A stretch of 37,109 nucleotides of DNA, from NCBI GenBank assembly GCA_021775875.1, contig JAJFHA010000021.1, forward strand, positions 1 through 37,109. The letters are read 5' to 3'. Position numbers and translations under genes: made by a program. This document shows, in pieces, positions 18,840 to 26,827 of this stretch. Source of the stretch: Hyphomicrobiales bacterium. Lineage in GTDB: Bacteria; Pseudomonadota; Alphaproteobacteria; Rhizobiales; NORP267. Below the pieces are notes generated by a model. It searched no databases, was not told where the DNA came from, and worked only from the letters and a program-made list of their open reading frames with translations. The first letter of the stretch is position 1; every line of letters begins with the position of its first letter.

Positions 18840-19614
18840 TGTTAATTCTGGCGGAGATATCGGCACGAACGCCATGGCGCAGGCGCGGGCTGCGATGGCA
18901 ATCGAGATGCCGAAGCGGTTCTACAAACTGGTAGAAACCAAAAAAGCCGGGGACGGGTTCCAGGTTTTGTTGGATGGACGGCCCGCCAAAACGCCCGCCA
19001 AATCACCCTATTTGTTGCCTCATGAAGGTATTGCGGTGGATATGGCGGTGGAGTGGAACGCCCAGAAAACTCATATTGTATCCGCTAAAATGCCCCTGAC
19101 GCGGCTCGTTAATAGCGCCATGGATAATGTCGGGCAAAATCGTGCCGGGGTGATTGATGAAATCGTCGGGTATGCCGAAACCGATATGCTGTTTTACCGG
19201 GTGGACTCGCCTGCTGAATTGGTGAATTTGCAAAAGGCGGCGTGGGACCCGGTGTTGGAACAGTTTGCTGGTGAAATGAGCGCTATATTCACACTCACAG
19301 ATGGTATTACACACGTAAAACAGCCAACTCAAAGCGTTAGTATTATTCGTCAAGATATTGAAAATGCCGATGAATTTACTCTAGCTGCGATGGCAACTTT
19401 GACCAACCTGACGGGCTCTGTGCTTTTACCAGCCGCGTTTCGCCTTGGCTGGATTGATCAGGCGGCGTTGCAGCATGCGGCCCATGTGGATGAAGATTGG
19501 CAGATCAGCCAATGGGGGCCGGATGATGAAGCGGAAGCACGCCGGGCCTTCCGGGAGCACGAAATGGCTGTCGCTTGTAGGCTAATTGAGCAATTGATTG
19601 AAAAGGCTGACTGA
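18832..19614 (+). CDS. ATP12-family F1-ATPase assembly chaperone
   Basis: ATP12 binds the F1 alpha subunit during ATP synthase assembly in mitochondria. Alphaproteobacteria carry the homologue. ATG 18832 gives 260 residues and is supported by AGGA at 18820-18823. Family features include RFYKLVETKKAGDGFQVLLDGR with PAKTPAKSPYLLP, the conserved VEWNAQ, MPLTRLVNSAMD, and IVGYAETDMLFYR, then WDPVLEQFA and LTNLTGSVLLPAAF. A TTG at 18787 in the same frame lies far inside rluC and is not needed. Part of the rarA-crcB-rluC-ATP12 run. Confidence 0.94.
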   Translation: MNDVNSGGDIGTNAMAQARAAMAIEMPKRFYKLVETKKAGDGFQVLLDGRPAKTPAKSPYLLPHEGIAVDMAVEWNAQKTHIVSAKMPLTRLVNSAMDNVGQNRAGVIDEIVGYAETDMLFYRVDSPAELVNLQKAAWDPVLEQFAGEMSAIFTLTDGITHVKQPTQSVSIIRQDIENADEFTLAAMATLTNLTGSVLLPAAFRLGWIDQAALQHAAHVDEDWQISQWGPDDEAEARRAFREHEMAVACRLIEQLIEKAD

Positions 19615-19674
19615 CGTTAGTTATCGAGGCAACATTGTTTTGCGCTAAGGTCGGCGCATGATAATTTGAAGTCT

Positions 19675-19693
19675 CCTGATTTTATCAGGTTTT
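19675..19693 (+). terminator. Short hairpin and T-run before pccB
   Basis: CCTGAT (19675-19680) and ATCAGG (19684-19689) pair around a three-base loop and are followed by four T residues. It lies 61 bases after the ATP12 stop and 32 bases before pccB, in a 110-base gap. The stem is AT-rich and the T-run short, so termination would be weak. Confidence 0.4.
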
Positions 19694-19724
19694 GCCGTCA
19701 ACGGTGCTTAAAGGGGCAGTTTGA

Positions 19725-21257
19725 ATGAAAGAAATTTTGCAACAGCTTGAGGAACGCCGGGACAAAGCCCGCAATGGGGGCGGTGCGAAGCGGATTGAAG
19801 CTCAGCATAAAAAGGGCAAGCTGACCGCCCGCGAGCGGATCGACTTGTTGCTTGATGAAGGATCGTTTGAAGAGTTCGATATGTTTGTCGAACATCGCTG
19901 CACCGATTTCGGCATGGAGAAATCGAAAATTCCGGGTGATGGGGTGGTCACTGGATGGGGCACGATAAACGGTCGTGTGGTTTATGTTTTTGCCAAAGAT
20001 TTTACCGTTTTCGGCGGCTCGCTTTCTGAAACCCATGCTCAAAAAATCATGAAAATCCAGGATATGGCGCTGCAAAATCGGGCGCCCGTCATCGGCTTGT
20101 TTGATGCCGGTGGTGCGCGAATCCAGGAAGGTGTCGCGGCGCTCGGCGGGTATGGCGAAGTTTTCTACCGCAACGTGATTGCATCCGGCGTTATTCCGCA
20201 AATTTCCCTGATCATGGGGCCATGCGCTGGGGGCGATGTTTATTCGCCCGCCATGACCGACTTTATTTTCATGGTCAAAGACACAAGCTATATGTTCGTC
20301 ACCGGGCCAGACGTTGTGAAGACCGTGACCAATGAAACGGTCACGGCCGAGGAACTTGGTGGTGCCAGCATCCATGCGACCAAATCCTCTATCGCTGATG
20401 GCGCTTACGAAAACGATGTCGAAGCCCTGTTGCAGATGCGCCGGTTTGTAGATTTTCTGCCTTCATCAAATCGCGAAGACGCGCCTGTATTGCCAAGTTT
20501 TGATAATTCCGAGCGGCTGGAATATTCGCTCGATACGATGATCCCCGACAATCCGAATATGCCCTACGACATGCACGAATTGATCCGCAAGATTGCCGAT
20601 GAGGGGGATTTCTTCGAAATCCAGGAAGATTTTGCCGGCAATATCATAACCGGGTTTATCCGCCTTGAAGGCCGCACAGTCGGGGTGGTTGCCAACCAGC
20701 CGATGGTGCTTGCCGGGGTTCTCGATTCTGATGCCAGCCGCAAGGGGGCGCGGTTCGTGCGCTTTTGCGATTGCTTCAATATCCCGCTCGTGACACTGGT
20801 TGATGTGCCCGGATTTTTACCCGGCACCGCGCAGGAATATGGCGGCCTGATCAAGCACGGTGCCAAGTTGTTATTTGCTTATGCCGAAGCCACTGTGCCG
20901 AAGGTAACCGTGATCACCCGCAAGGCCTATGGCGGAGCGTATGATGTGATGTCGTCAAAACATATTCGCGGCGACGTGAATTACGCCTGGCCGACCGCCG
21001 AGATTGCGGTGATGGGGGCCAAGGGCGCGGTTGAAATCATTTTCCGGGCTGAAATGGGAGATGACGACAAAATCGCCGACCGAACGGCTGAATATGAAAG
21101 CCGGTTTGCAACGCCGTTTGTAGCTGCCGAGCGAGGCTATATCGACGAAGTTATCATGCCCCACGCCACCCGCAAACGGGTCTGCCGCGCGCTCAACATG
21201 CTCCGCAACAAACAGGCGGAACTGCCCTGGAAGAAACACGCCAATATTCCGTTGTGA
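19725..21257 (+). CDS. pccB: Propionyl-CoA carboxylase beta subunit
   Basis: The carboxyltransferase subunit moves CO2 from biotin on PccA to propionyl-CoA, giving methylmalonyl-CoA. The 510-residue length is normal. The crotonase-type domains are recognisable from [42 protein letters not shown], and in the second half [47 protein letters not shown]. The end reads [10 protein letters not shown], as in relatives. The last eight codons, including the stop, recur in near-copy at 21792-21815 beyond the next gene. pccA lies 2.1 kb downstream. Acyl-CoA carboxylases of acetyl or methylcrotonyl type are less likely given this pairing and sequence. Confidence 0.95.
   Translation: MKEILQQLEERRDKARNGGGAKRIEAQHKKGKLTARERIDLLLDEGSFEEFDMFVEHRCTDFGMEKSKIPGDGVVTGWGTINGRVVYVFAKDFTVFGGSLSETHAQKIMKIQDMALQNRAPVIGLFDAGGARIQEGVAALGGYGEVFYRNVIASGVIPQISLIMGPCAGGDVYSPAMTDFIFMVKDTSYMFVTGPDVVKTVTNETVTAEELGGASIHATKSSIADGAYENDVEALLQMRRFVDFLPSSNREDAPVLPSFDNSERLEYSLDTMIPDNPNMPYDMHELIRKIADEGDFFEIQEDFAGNIITGFIRLEGRTVGVVANQPMVLAGVLDSDASRKGARFVRFCDCFNIPLVTLVDVPGFLPGTAQEYGGLIKHGAKLLFAYAEATVPKVTVITRKAYGGAYDVMSSKHIRGDVNYAWPTAEIAVMGAKGAVEIIFRAEMGDDDKIADRTAEYESRFATPFVAAERGYIDEVIMPHATRKRVCRALNMLRNKQAELPWKKHANIPL
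21234..21257 (+). repeat. Left copy of pccB-tail repeat
   Basis: This is the actual 3' end of pccB, encoding KHANIPL and TGA. The first 14 bases, AAACACGCCAATAT, are identical to 21792-21805. Of the first 21 bases 18 are identical, and the three differences are all third-position or otherwise synonymous (ATT/ATC, TTG/CTT). Together with the right copy it brackets the hypothetical gene at 21260-21769. Confidence 0.85.
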
Positions 21258-21259
21258 GA

Positions 21260-21769
21260 ATGCTAGCTGTGTCTTGTGATTTAATTAGTTGGGAGGCGTT
21301 AGCGGCAATAGGAGCCATTGCAGCGGCTTGTGCAGCGGCTATTTCAGCTTGGCATAGTAAAAAGGCCGCTGAAAATGCGGAGCGGCTCGCCAAGGATCAA
21401 ATCTATCACGCGAAGGTCGAAAGGACGATTGCTCATAGCCCTGATCGAAATCGCGATTTGAAATGTGTTTTATCCAGTTTAGCTAAGAAGTATCCAATGC
21501 TGAAAAAAAGGGATGGCAGAGAAGTTGTAGTTGGTAAGATTGACAAAGAATTTGTGCCCGATTTGGAGACCGCTGCGAATTTGTGGGGGCAAATGGCTAC
21601 TCAATATTGCCTTGGTCTTTTGGATAAAGAAACCGCAAAATCTGTGCTGAAATGGCGATTTATTAAGTTTTGTGATGTTTTCGAAGATTGGCTTACGCGA
21701 GATGGGAGAGAAAATATCTACGTTGATACGTTGAAACTGCACAAGCTTTGGAAAGGCCCTCTGAAATGA
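21260..21769 (+). CDS. Hypothetical protein with N-terminal membrane segment
   Basis: Not recognised as a named family. The product has 169 residues from ATG 21260; a GTG at 21254 overlapping the pccB stop is an alternative. Residues about 10-32 (ISWEALAAIGAIAAACAAAISAW) form one transmembrane segment. A charged helix follows (KKAAENAERLAKDQIYH), so most of the protein is probably cytoplasmic and anchored. The C-terminal half is rich in Trp, Lys and Phe (KWRFIKFCDVFEDWL). It is visibly more AT-rich than the neighbouring pcc genes and is bracketed by a duplicated pccB tail, both suggesting recent arrival. Membrane-anchored accessory proteins of phage-defence or stress islands can look like this, but I claim no function. 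Confidence 0.6.
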   Translation: MLAVSCDLISWEALAAIGAIAAACAAAISAWHSKKAAENAERLAKDQIYHAKVERTIAHSPDRNRDLKCVLSSLAKKYPMLKKRDGREVVVGKIDKEFVPDLETAANLWGQMATQYCLGLLDKETAKSVLKWRFIKFCDVFEDWLTRDGRENIYVDTLKLHKLWKGPLK

Positions 21770-21791
21770 TGCGCCTGTCCGACTCGATTTC

Positions 21792-21815
21792 AAACACGCC
21801 AATATCCCGCTTTAG
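21792..21815 (+). repeat. Right copy of pccB-tail repeat
   Basis: AAA CAC GCC AAT ATC CCG CTT TAG here would encode KHANIPL and a stop, the same peptide that ends pccB, using different codons at Ile and Leu and a different stop. No start or longer open frame leads into it: an in-frame TGA lies at 21762-21764, and the bases between show no further similarity to pccB. It is best read as the displaced original, or the brought-in copy, of the pccB end. Confidence 0.85.
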
Positions 21816-21838
21816 ATTTTTATACCGAGGAGCAAATC

Positions 21839-22159
21839 ATGATTGTCACCACATCGGATAGCATTGAAGGTCAGGCGATTGGCGATTATTTGGGGATCGT
21901 TGCCGGTGAGGCGGTTCTGGGGGCGAATGTGTTTCGCGACTTTTTCGCCAATATTCGCGATATCGTTGGCGGGCGTTCCGGGAGCTATCAGAAAGTGCTG
22001 CGGGACGGGCGCGATCTAGCGCTTGAAGACATGATAGATGAAGCGACGCTGCTTGGGGCCGACGCCATTGTAGGTGTCGATCTGGATTATGAATCCGTTG
22101 GTCAATCAGGCGGCATGTTGATGGTATCAGTCAACGGCACGGCGGTGCGTTTCCGCTAA
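21839..22159 (+). CDS. YbjQ/UPF0145 family protein
   Basis: A small cytoplasmic protein of a widespread family sometimes called heavy-metal-binding; the true role is not established. The 106 residues begin [34 protein letters not shown]. They contain [42 protein letters not shown] and end in a beta strand with GTAVRFR, all typical. YbjQ proteins form pentameric rings in known structures. A good Shine-Dalgarno sequence (GAGGAG) precedes the ATG. It converges on the EamA transporter gene with only three bases between stops. Confidence 0.93.
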   Translation: MIVTTSDSIEGQAIGDYLGIVAGEAVLGANVFRDFFANIRDIVGGRSGSYQKVLRDGRDLALEDMIDEATLLGADAIVGVDLDYESVGQSGGMLMVSVNGTAVRFR

Positions 22160-22162
22160 ACC

Positions 22163-23098
22163 TTATCTTGGGCGGGCTATTTCCGCGTGGGCTCTGCGGT
22201 TGGCAATTGATGCGCGGATTTGCTCGCGCCAGATCACGTATAGTCCGCTACCCGCAATTACGGCTGCCCCGATAATTGTATATTGATCGGGGACTTCACC
22301 AAATGCGAGGAAGCCGACAATGGCGGCGGTGACGATCATCAGGTAATTGAACGGCTGCAAGGTAGAGGCGGGGGCATATTCCAGTGCCTTGATCAGCAGA
22401 TAATGGCCAGTGATCCCGGTCACGCACAAAACCCCGATCCAGCCCCAGTCAGCTGGTGTTGGATTGGCCAGAAAGAACGGCCCGACCAATGTTGCGGCGA
22501 CGGAGCCGAACAAAGCGGTATATAAAAACGTGGTGCTGAATTGGTCGTGATGGCTGACCATCCGGGTCAGGATTGCGTAAAAAGCAAATCCAAGCGCGCC
22601 CAGAAGCGGGATGATCGCGACGGGATCAAACACCGCGATACCAGGTCGCAACACAATCAATACGCCGATAAACCCAACGCTAATCGCCGCCCAGCGTCGC
22701 CACCCGACTTTTTCGCCGAGCATAGGTACGGCCAGGGCTGTTGTCAGCACCGGATAAATAGCAAAAATAGCATGGGCGTCGGCTATTTTCATCCACGCGA
22801 GGGCGATTGCGAAAACCCCCATTTCGACAACCAGTATAAGCGCCCGGATGATTTGCAGGACCGGCACTTTTGAATGCATGGCTTTTTTGGCCGAGCCGGT
22901 TGATTTTTGCGCGTAAGCGACCGCGAACATCGTAAAGGCCCAATAGCGGATCATCAGGAAAAACGGCACTGGATAATTCTGTGCCAGATGCTTGGTGATC
23001 GCGTCCTGGGTGGTGAAGATCAGAATCGCGCATATCAGCAGCATGATCCCGAACAAGGCACGGGGATTCTCTGAACTGGTCGGTGTGGTCGCGGTCAT
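22163..23098 (-). CDS. EamA/DMT-family membrane transporter
   Basis: The 311-residue protein has about ten hydrophobic segments in two homologous EamA halves (roughly 15-150 and 165-300), as in the drug/metabolite transporter superfamily. The first helix region reads LFGIMLLICAILIFTTQDAITKHLAQ, and KIADAHAIFAIYPVLTTALAVPMLGEKVGWRRW closes the first half. The corresponding GHYLLIKALEYAPASTLQPFNYLMIVTAAIVGFLAFGE is in the second half. The substrate cannot be told; family members export amino acids, metabolites or take up solutes. It is transcribed against the pcc genes, and its 5' side faces pccA. Confidence 0.92.
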   Translation of the reverse strand: MTATTPTSSENPRALFGIMLLICAILIFTTQDAITKHLAQNYPVPFFLMIRYWAFTMFAVAYAQKSTGSAKKAMHSKVPVLQIIRALILVVEMGVFAIALAWMKIADAHAIFAIYPVLTTALAVPMLGEKVGWRRWAAISVGFIGVLIVLRPGIAVFDPVAIIPLLGALGFAFYAILTRMVSHHDQFSTTFLYTALFGSVAATLVGPFFLANPTPADWGWIGVLCVTGITGHYLLIKALEYAPASTLQPFNYLMIVTAAIVGFLAFGEVPDQYTIIGAAVIAGSGLYVIWREQIRASIANRRAHAEIARPR

Positions 23099-23289
23099 GG
23101 GGGAATTTGCTTTAGAAATGAACTTTCAGACTATCGCGTTATCCTGGTTTGTCCGCAATGGAATATTCTTGATGTTAGCTATTAAATTTTGTGATCTGTC
23201 GCCGAATTCCATTAACAATGGTCCCAAATAAATACCTTAGTTGAAGGGCCAATTCTGTTACGTTTGTGCTAACAGAGAAGGCAGCGCAT

Positions 23290-23314
23290 TTTGCGAGGTA
23301 TCTCGCTTTGCGAA
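23290..23314 (+). promoter_or_regulatory. Possible operator upstream of pccA
   Basis: TTTGCGA occurs at 23290-23296 and again at 23307-23313, 17 bases apart. Between them is the inverted repeat GCGAG (23293-23297) and CTCGC (23302-23306). The block lies 36-60 bases before the pccA start in the divergent gap with the transporter gene. Short-chain acyl-CoA regulators of the PccR type bind TTTGCAAA-like repeats in front of pcc genes in Rhodobacter. The likeness is only partial, so this is a suggestion. Confidence 0.3.
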
Positions 23315-23349
23315 ATATCACGCGGGGCAAGGCAGGGTCCGAAAACAGC

Positions 23350-25374
23350 ATGTTCAAGAAAATACTGATTGCAAACCGTGGCGAAATAGCCTGTCGGGTT
23401 ATTCGGTCCGCCCAATCCATGGGCATCAAGACTGTGGCGGTTTATTCAGACGCTGACAAAGACGCATTGCATGTGAGCATGGCGGATGAGGCGGTGAATA
23501 TCGGCCCGCCGGCGGCGACTGATTCTTATCTGCGGCCTGAAAAAATAATTGCCGCCTGCAAACAGACCAGCGCTGAAGCAGTGCATCCAGGTTACGGATT
23601 CTTGTCTGAGAATGCTGAATTCGCCAAGGATCTGGACGAAGCAGGGATCACTTTCATTGGCCCGAACATCCAAGCTATCAAGGTGATGGGCGACAAAATC
23701 GCCTCCAAGGCTTTTGCCGAAAAAGCCAATGTAAACACGGTGCCGGGTAGCCCAGAGGAAATAGAAACTCCTGAAGATGCGGTTCGCGTTGCTCTGGAAA
23801 TCGGTTTGCCGGTCATGATCAAGGCGTCAGCCGGGGGTGGCGGCAAGGGTATGCGGGTGGCGCATGCGGAAGACGAAGTAGCCGAAGGCTTTCAATTGGC
23901 GCGGTCCGAAGCCCGTGCGAGTTTCGGCGATGACCGGATATTCATCGAGAAATTTATCGTCCAGCCGCGCCATATTGAAATTCAGGTTTTAGGCGATAGC
24001 CACGGCAATGTGGTTCACCTGATGGAGCGGGAATGCTCTATCCAGCGTCGGAACCAGAAGGTTGTTGAAGAAGCGCCGTCTTCATTTCTTGATGATGAAA
24101 CCCGGAATTCCATGGGCGAACAGGCGGTAGCGCTTGCCAAAGCGGTTGATTATCGCAGCGCCGGCACTGTGGAATTCATCGTCGACAAAGACCAGAATTT
24201 CTATTTTCTGGAAATGAATACCCGCCTTCAGGTGGAGCATCCGGTGACCGAACTGATTACTGGAATAGATCTTGTCGAACAGATGATCAGGATCGCAGCT
24301 GGTGAAAAACTGAAACTCAACCAGAGTGATATCAAAATCAACGGCTGGGCGATTGAATCGCGTATTTACGCCGAAGACCCGTATCGCAGCTTCCTGCCGT
24401 CAACGGGCCGCTTGGTGCGCTATCAGCCGCCAGCGGAAAACACTCATAATGGTCTCACAGTTCGCAACGATACAGGCGTTTATGAAGGCGGCGAGATCAG
24501 TATTTATTATGACCCCATGATCGCCAAGCTGGTGACCCATGGTCCTGACCGCGAAAGCGCTACGAAACATATGTCCCGGGCACTGGATTCTTTTTGCATT
24601 GAAGGGATCGGGCATAATATTCCGTTCCTGTCGGCTGTGATGGACCATCCGCGCTGGTTGTCGGGAGATATCTCGACCGGGTTTATCGACGAGGAATATG
24701 CCGACGGTTTTCAGGGCGTTGAGGCTGACGAAGAAACTATTTGCCTGTTAAGCGCGGTAGCAGCTTCGATTGATCATCTGTACAATATTCGACGGCGAAC
24801 CATTTCCGGCCAGATGGGTGGCAAGGAAGTCAGTTTTACCCAGCAACGGGTTGTGGTGATTGGCGACAATAATACCTTTGTTACTGTCATCCAAAAGCCT
24901 GACATTCTATTGATCAATTTCCGGAAAGGCAGTTGCGCCGAAGAGACCGTAGAGGTGATTTCAGACTGGGTTCCAGGGAACCCGCTTTGGACGGGAACCG
25001 TTAATTCAAATCCGGTTGCGGTGCAGGTTAAGCCGGTTCTCAACGGTTTCCGGTTGCTGTATCGCGGCGTAGATATCGAAGCGCATACCTATACCGAGCG
25101 CGAAGCCGAGCTTCAGGCGCTGATGCCGGTGAAAATTCCGGCTGATACTTCTGGCCAGTTGCTGTGTCCGATGCCGGGCCTGGTGGTTTCCATTGCGGTT
25201 GAGACTGGTGAAGCGGTGAAGGCCGGGCAATCGCTTTGTGTGGTCGAAGCGATGAAAATGGAAAATGTTCTGAAGGCCGAGCGGGATTGTGTTGTCGCTG
25301 CCATTTTGGCGGAACCCGGCGACAAGCTTGCGGTTGATCAGGTCATTATTGAATTTGAAAAAGATACCGCCTGA
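23350..25374 (+). CDS. pccA: Propionyl-CoA carboxylase alpha subunit (biotin-carrying)
   Basis: The alpha subunit carboxylates its own biotin with ATP and bicarbonate and hands CO2 to PccB. ATG 23350 gives 674 residues, MFKKILIANRGEIACRVIRSA, the standard start. A longer in-frame reading from 23266 has no family support. The order is biotin carboxylase (1-450; glycine-rich ATP loop ASAGGGGKGMR and HPGYGFLSENAEFA), the BT linker region characteristic of PCC, and the biotinyl domain with Lys636 in VEAMKMENV, 38 residues from the end. The Shine-Dalgarno match is poor. Convergent with lipB, four bases apart. Confidence 0.95.
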   Translation: MFKKILIANRGEIACRVIRSAQSMGIKTVAVYSDADKDALHVSMADEAVNIGPPAATDSYLRPEKIIAACKQTSAEAVHPGYGFLSENAEFAKDLDEAGITFIGPNIQAIKVMGDKIASKAFAEKANVNTVPGSPEEIETPEDAVRVALEIGLPVMIKASAGGGGKGMRVAHAEDEVAEGFQLARSEARASFGDDRIFIEKFIVQPRHIEIQVLGDSHGNVVHLMERECSIQRRNQKVVEEAPSSFLDDETRNSMGEQAVALAKAVDYRSAGTVEFIVDKDQNFYFLEMNTRLQVEHPVTELITGIDLVEQMIRIAAGEKLKLNQSDIKINGWAIESRIYAEDPYRSFLPSTGRLVRYQPPAENTHNGLTVRNDTGVYEGGEISIYYDPMIAKLVTHGPDRESATKHMSRALDSFCIEGIGHNIPFLSAVMDHPRWLSGDISTGFIDEEYADGFQGVEADEETICLLSAVAASIDHLYNIRRRTISGQMGGKEVSFTQQRVVVIGDNNTFVTVIQKPDILLINFRKGSCAEETVEVISDWVPGNPLWTGTVNSNPVAVQVKPVLNGFRLLYRGVDIEAHTYTEREAELQALMPVKIPADTSGQLLCPMPGLVVSIAVETGEAVKAGQSLCVVEAMKMENVLKAERDCVVAAILAEPGDKLAVDQVIIEFEKDTA

Positions 25375-25378
25375 CGGA

Positions 25379-26080
25379 TCAATCGGTCTGGACAGTTGTG
25401 CCAAATATTTCTTCGAATTTTGTACGCAGGACAATATCAAGATCAGTCATGGTAGCTTCGTTGCCAAGGTCTTTGAAGCTCGTAACCCCATGCCCGTGAA
25501 TGCCGCAGGGGACAATGCCGTCAAAATGCTCCAGTTCAGGATCGCAATTGATGCTGATGCCGTGATAGGTGATGCCGCGCCTGACCCGGATTCCGAGTGC
25601 CGCGATTTTATCCTCTGATCCTGGATTTTTTTCCGGTCGCGATACCCAAACACCAACCCGGTCGTGCCGCCGCTCGCCTGAAATATCGAATTCGGCGAGC
25701 GTGGAAATAATCCATTCTTCAAGTGCGCCAACAAACGCGCGTACGTCTGACCCGCGCTTGGTTAAATCCAGCATCACATAGGCGACCCGTTGGCCCGGTC
25801 CATGATAGGTGTATTGTCCGCCGCGCCCAGTTTGGTGAACCGGAAACCGGTTTGGATCCACAAGATCGGTATCTTGCGCGCTTGTACCGGCGGTATAAAG
25901 CGGGGGGTGTTCCAATAGCCAAATTTGTTCAGGTAACTCCCCTGCACGAATTTTCGCGACTCGTGATTCCATATGACGTATGGCGTCTTCATAATCGATC
26001 AGACCAGAACTGACGCGCCATTCCACGTCCTGGCTGGCAAAAGACCGGGCAACTGGTTTTGTTAAGAGGCGGTTAACCAT
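25379..26080 (-). CDS. lipB: Octanoyl-ACP:protein transferase LipB
   Basis: LipB moves octanoyl groups from acyl carrier protein to lipoyl domains, the first step of lipoate synthesis. Starting at ATG 26080 gives 233 residues, a normal length. The same frame is open for another 363 bases upstream, but that stretch is antisense to fliN and has no family similarity. Conserved parts are [28 protein letters not shown], the Lys158 region [18 protein letters not shown], and Cys192 in [14 protein letters not shown]. Lys158 and Cys192 are the catalytic pair. The lipoylated dehydrogenase complexes it serves are not in the window. Confidence 0.95.
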   Translation of the reverse strand: MVNRLLTKPVARSFASQDVEWRVSSGLIDYEDAIRHMESRVAKIRAGELPEQIWLLEHPPLYTAGTSAQDTDLVDPNRFPVHQTGRGGQYTYHGPGQRVAYVMLDLTKRGSDVRAFVGALEEWIISTLAEFDISGERRHDRVGVWVSRPEKNPGSEDKIAALGIRVRRGITYHGISINCDPELEHFDGIVPCGIHGHGVTSFKDLGNEATMTDLDIVLRTKFEEIFGTTVQTD

Positions 26081-26137
26081 CTGGTAACCGGTGCATGAAA
26101 AGGTCGTAAACGTCAATTGCTGAATTTGTGAGAAACC

Positions 26138-26389
26138 ATGCGCCTTATTGATGATGTTAAAGTTGATCTGTCCGTTGTGCTCGGCAGCAGCTATATGCCG
26201 GTCCATCAATTGCTTCGTATGGGGCGAGGGGCGGTGATCGAGCTTGATACCCAAGATAATGAAGAGGTTGTTATCCTGGCAAACGATGTGCCGGTTGCTC
26301 TTGGTGCGGTGGTTATTGAAGGCAATAAAATCGCGGTTGAAGTGACCCATACCCTGACCCATGCCGATATCGATGCGGGTCTGCTCTAA
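26138..26389 (+). CDS. fliN: FliN-like SpoA-domain protein
   Basis: The 83-residue protein is almost wholly one SpoA (surface presentation of antigens) domain as in the flagellar switch protein Fli[32 protein letters not shown], then [31 protein letters not shown]. FliN forms the C-ring base of the flagellar motor with FliM and FliG. The usual N-terminal extension of FliN is almost absent and the normally conserved GVRI motif near the end is replaced by IAVEV. It stands alone, divergent from lipB, without other flagellar genes in this window. A motor FliN or a repurposed SpoA protein are both possible. Confidence 0.85.
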   Translation: MRLIDDVKVDLSVVLGSSYMPVHQLLRMGRGAVIELDTQDNEEVVILANDVPVALGAVVIEGNKIAVEVTHTLTHADIDAGLL

Positions 26390-26488
26390 TAACCGTAAAA
26401 ACGTTTCAAAAAGCATCATCTCCCTTGTGGGACCAAACCACATTTGCTAAGTCACGACCCGGCACAGGCTTTGGCTTGCGTCGACCTT

Positions 26489-26575
26489 GCGGACGTGGCG
26501 GAACTGGTAGACGCGCAGCGTTGAGGTCGCTGTGGGGTAAAACCCGTGGAAGTTCGAGTCTTCTCGTCCGCACCA
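26489..26575 (+). tRNA. tRNA-Leu (anticodon GAG)
   Basis: A class II tRNA of 87 bases with encoded CCA. The acceptor stem is GCGGACG (26489-26495) with CGTCCGC (26565-26571), discriminator A and CCA at 26573-26575. The anticodon stem CAGCG/CGCTG encloses loop TTGAGGT with anticodon GAG at 26523-26525, reading CUC and CUU leucine codons. The long variable arm (TGGGG...ACCC) is typical of leucine tRNA. The T arm GAAGTTCGAGTCTTC is intact. Confidence 0.96.
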
Positions 26576-26590
26576 TTTCAAAAGAAATGG

Positions 26591-26634
26591 GCGCCCGATT
26601 CAATTTTTGGTTCGAACTGTGTTCGAACGGGCGC
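26591..26634 (+). repeat. Nested hairpin resembling a shrunken tRNA
   Basis: GCGCCCG (26591-26597) pairs perfectly with CGGGCGC (26628-26634). Inside and directly against the 3' arm is a second perfect hairpin, TTCGAAC (26611-26617) with GTTCGAA (26621-26627), loop TGT. The 13 bases on the 5' side (ATTCAATTTTTGG) are unpaired. A seven-base outer stem with a TTCGAA hairpin joined to its 3' strand, followed by AACA, recalls an acceptor and T arm without D and anticodon arms. It starts 16 bases after the tRNA-Leu CCA. Its function is unknown. Confidence 0.7.
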
Positions 26635-26676
26635 AACAAAATTCAGTTACGCATTCAAGATGCGGGTACTGACCTC

Positions 26677-26714
26677 AAAAAGGCCCCGGGACAATTTGTT
26701 CCGGGGCCTTTTTT
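26677..26714 (+). terminator. Strong terminator after tRNA-Leu
   Basis: AAAAAGGCCCCGG (26677-26689) pairs with CCGGGGCCTTTTT (26701-26713), and ACAA/TTGT can extend the stem inside. A T-run ends at 26714. The flanking A- and T-runs mean it could work in both directions, but on the + strand it closes the tRNA-Leu transcript. Confidence 0.92.
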
Positions 26715-26827
26715 GATTTCTGATTTCCGCTTCAACGGCTCAGTTCAGATATCATGTCAGGATACGAATCGCTTAACTTTTCGATTGATTGATTTTTTTA
26801 AGCCCGGACTACAAAAGGGAATTTGCC

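Noticed and set aside
22283-22873. Plus-strand open frames opposite the EamA transporter
   Set aside because: Shadow frames of the hydrophobic minus-strand gene; no start signals or family match.
26081-26443. 122-codon N-terminal extension of lipB on the minus strand
   Set aside because: It runs antisense through the FliN-like gene and shows no LipB similarity; the family start fits ATG 26080.
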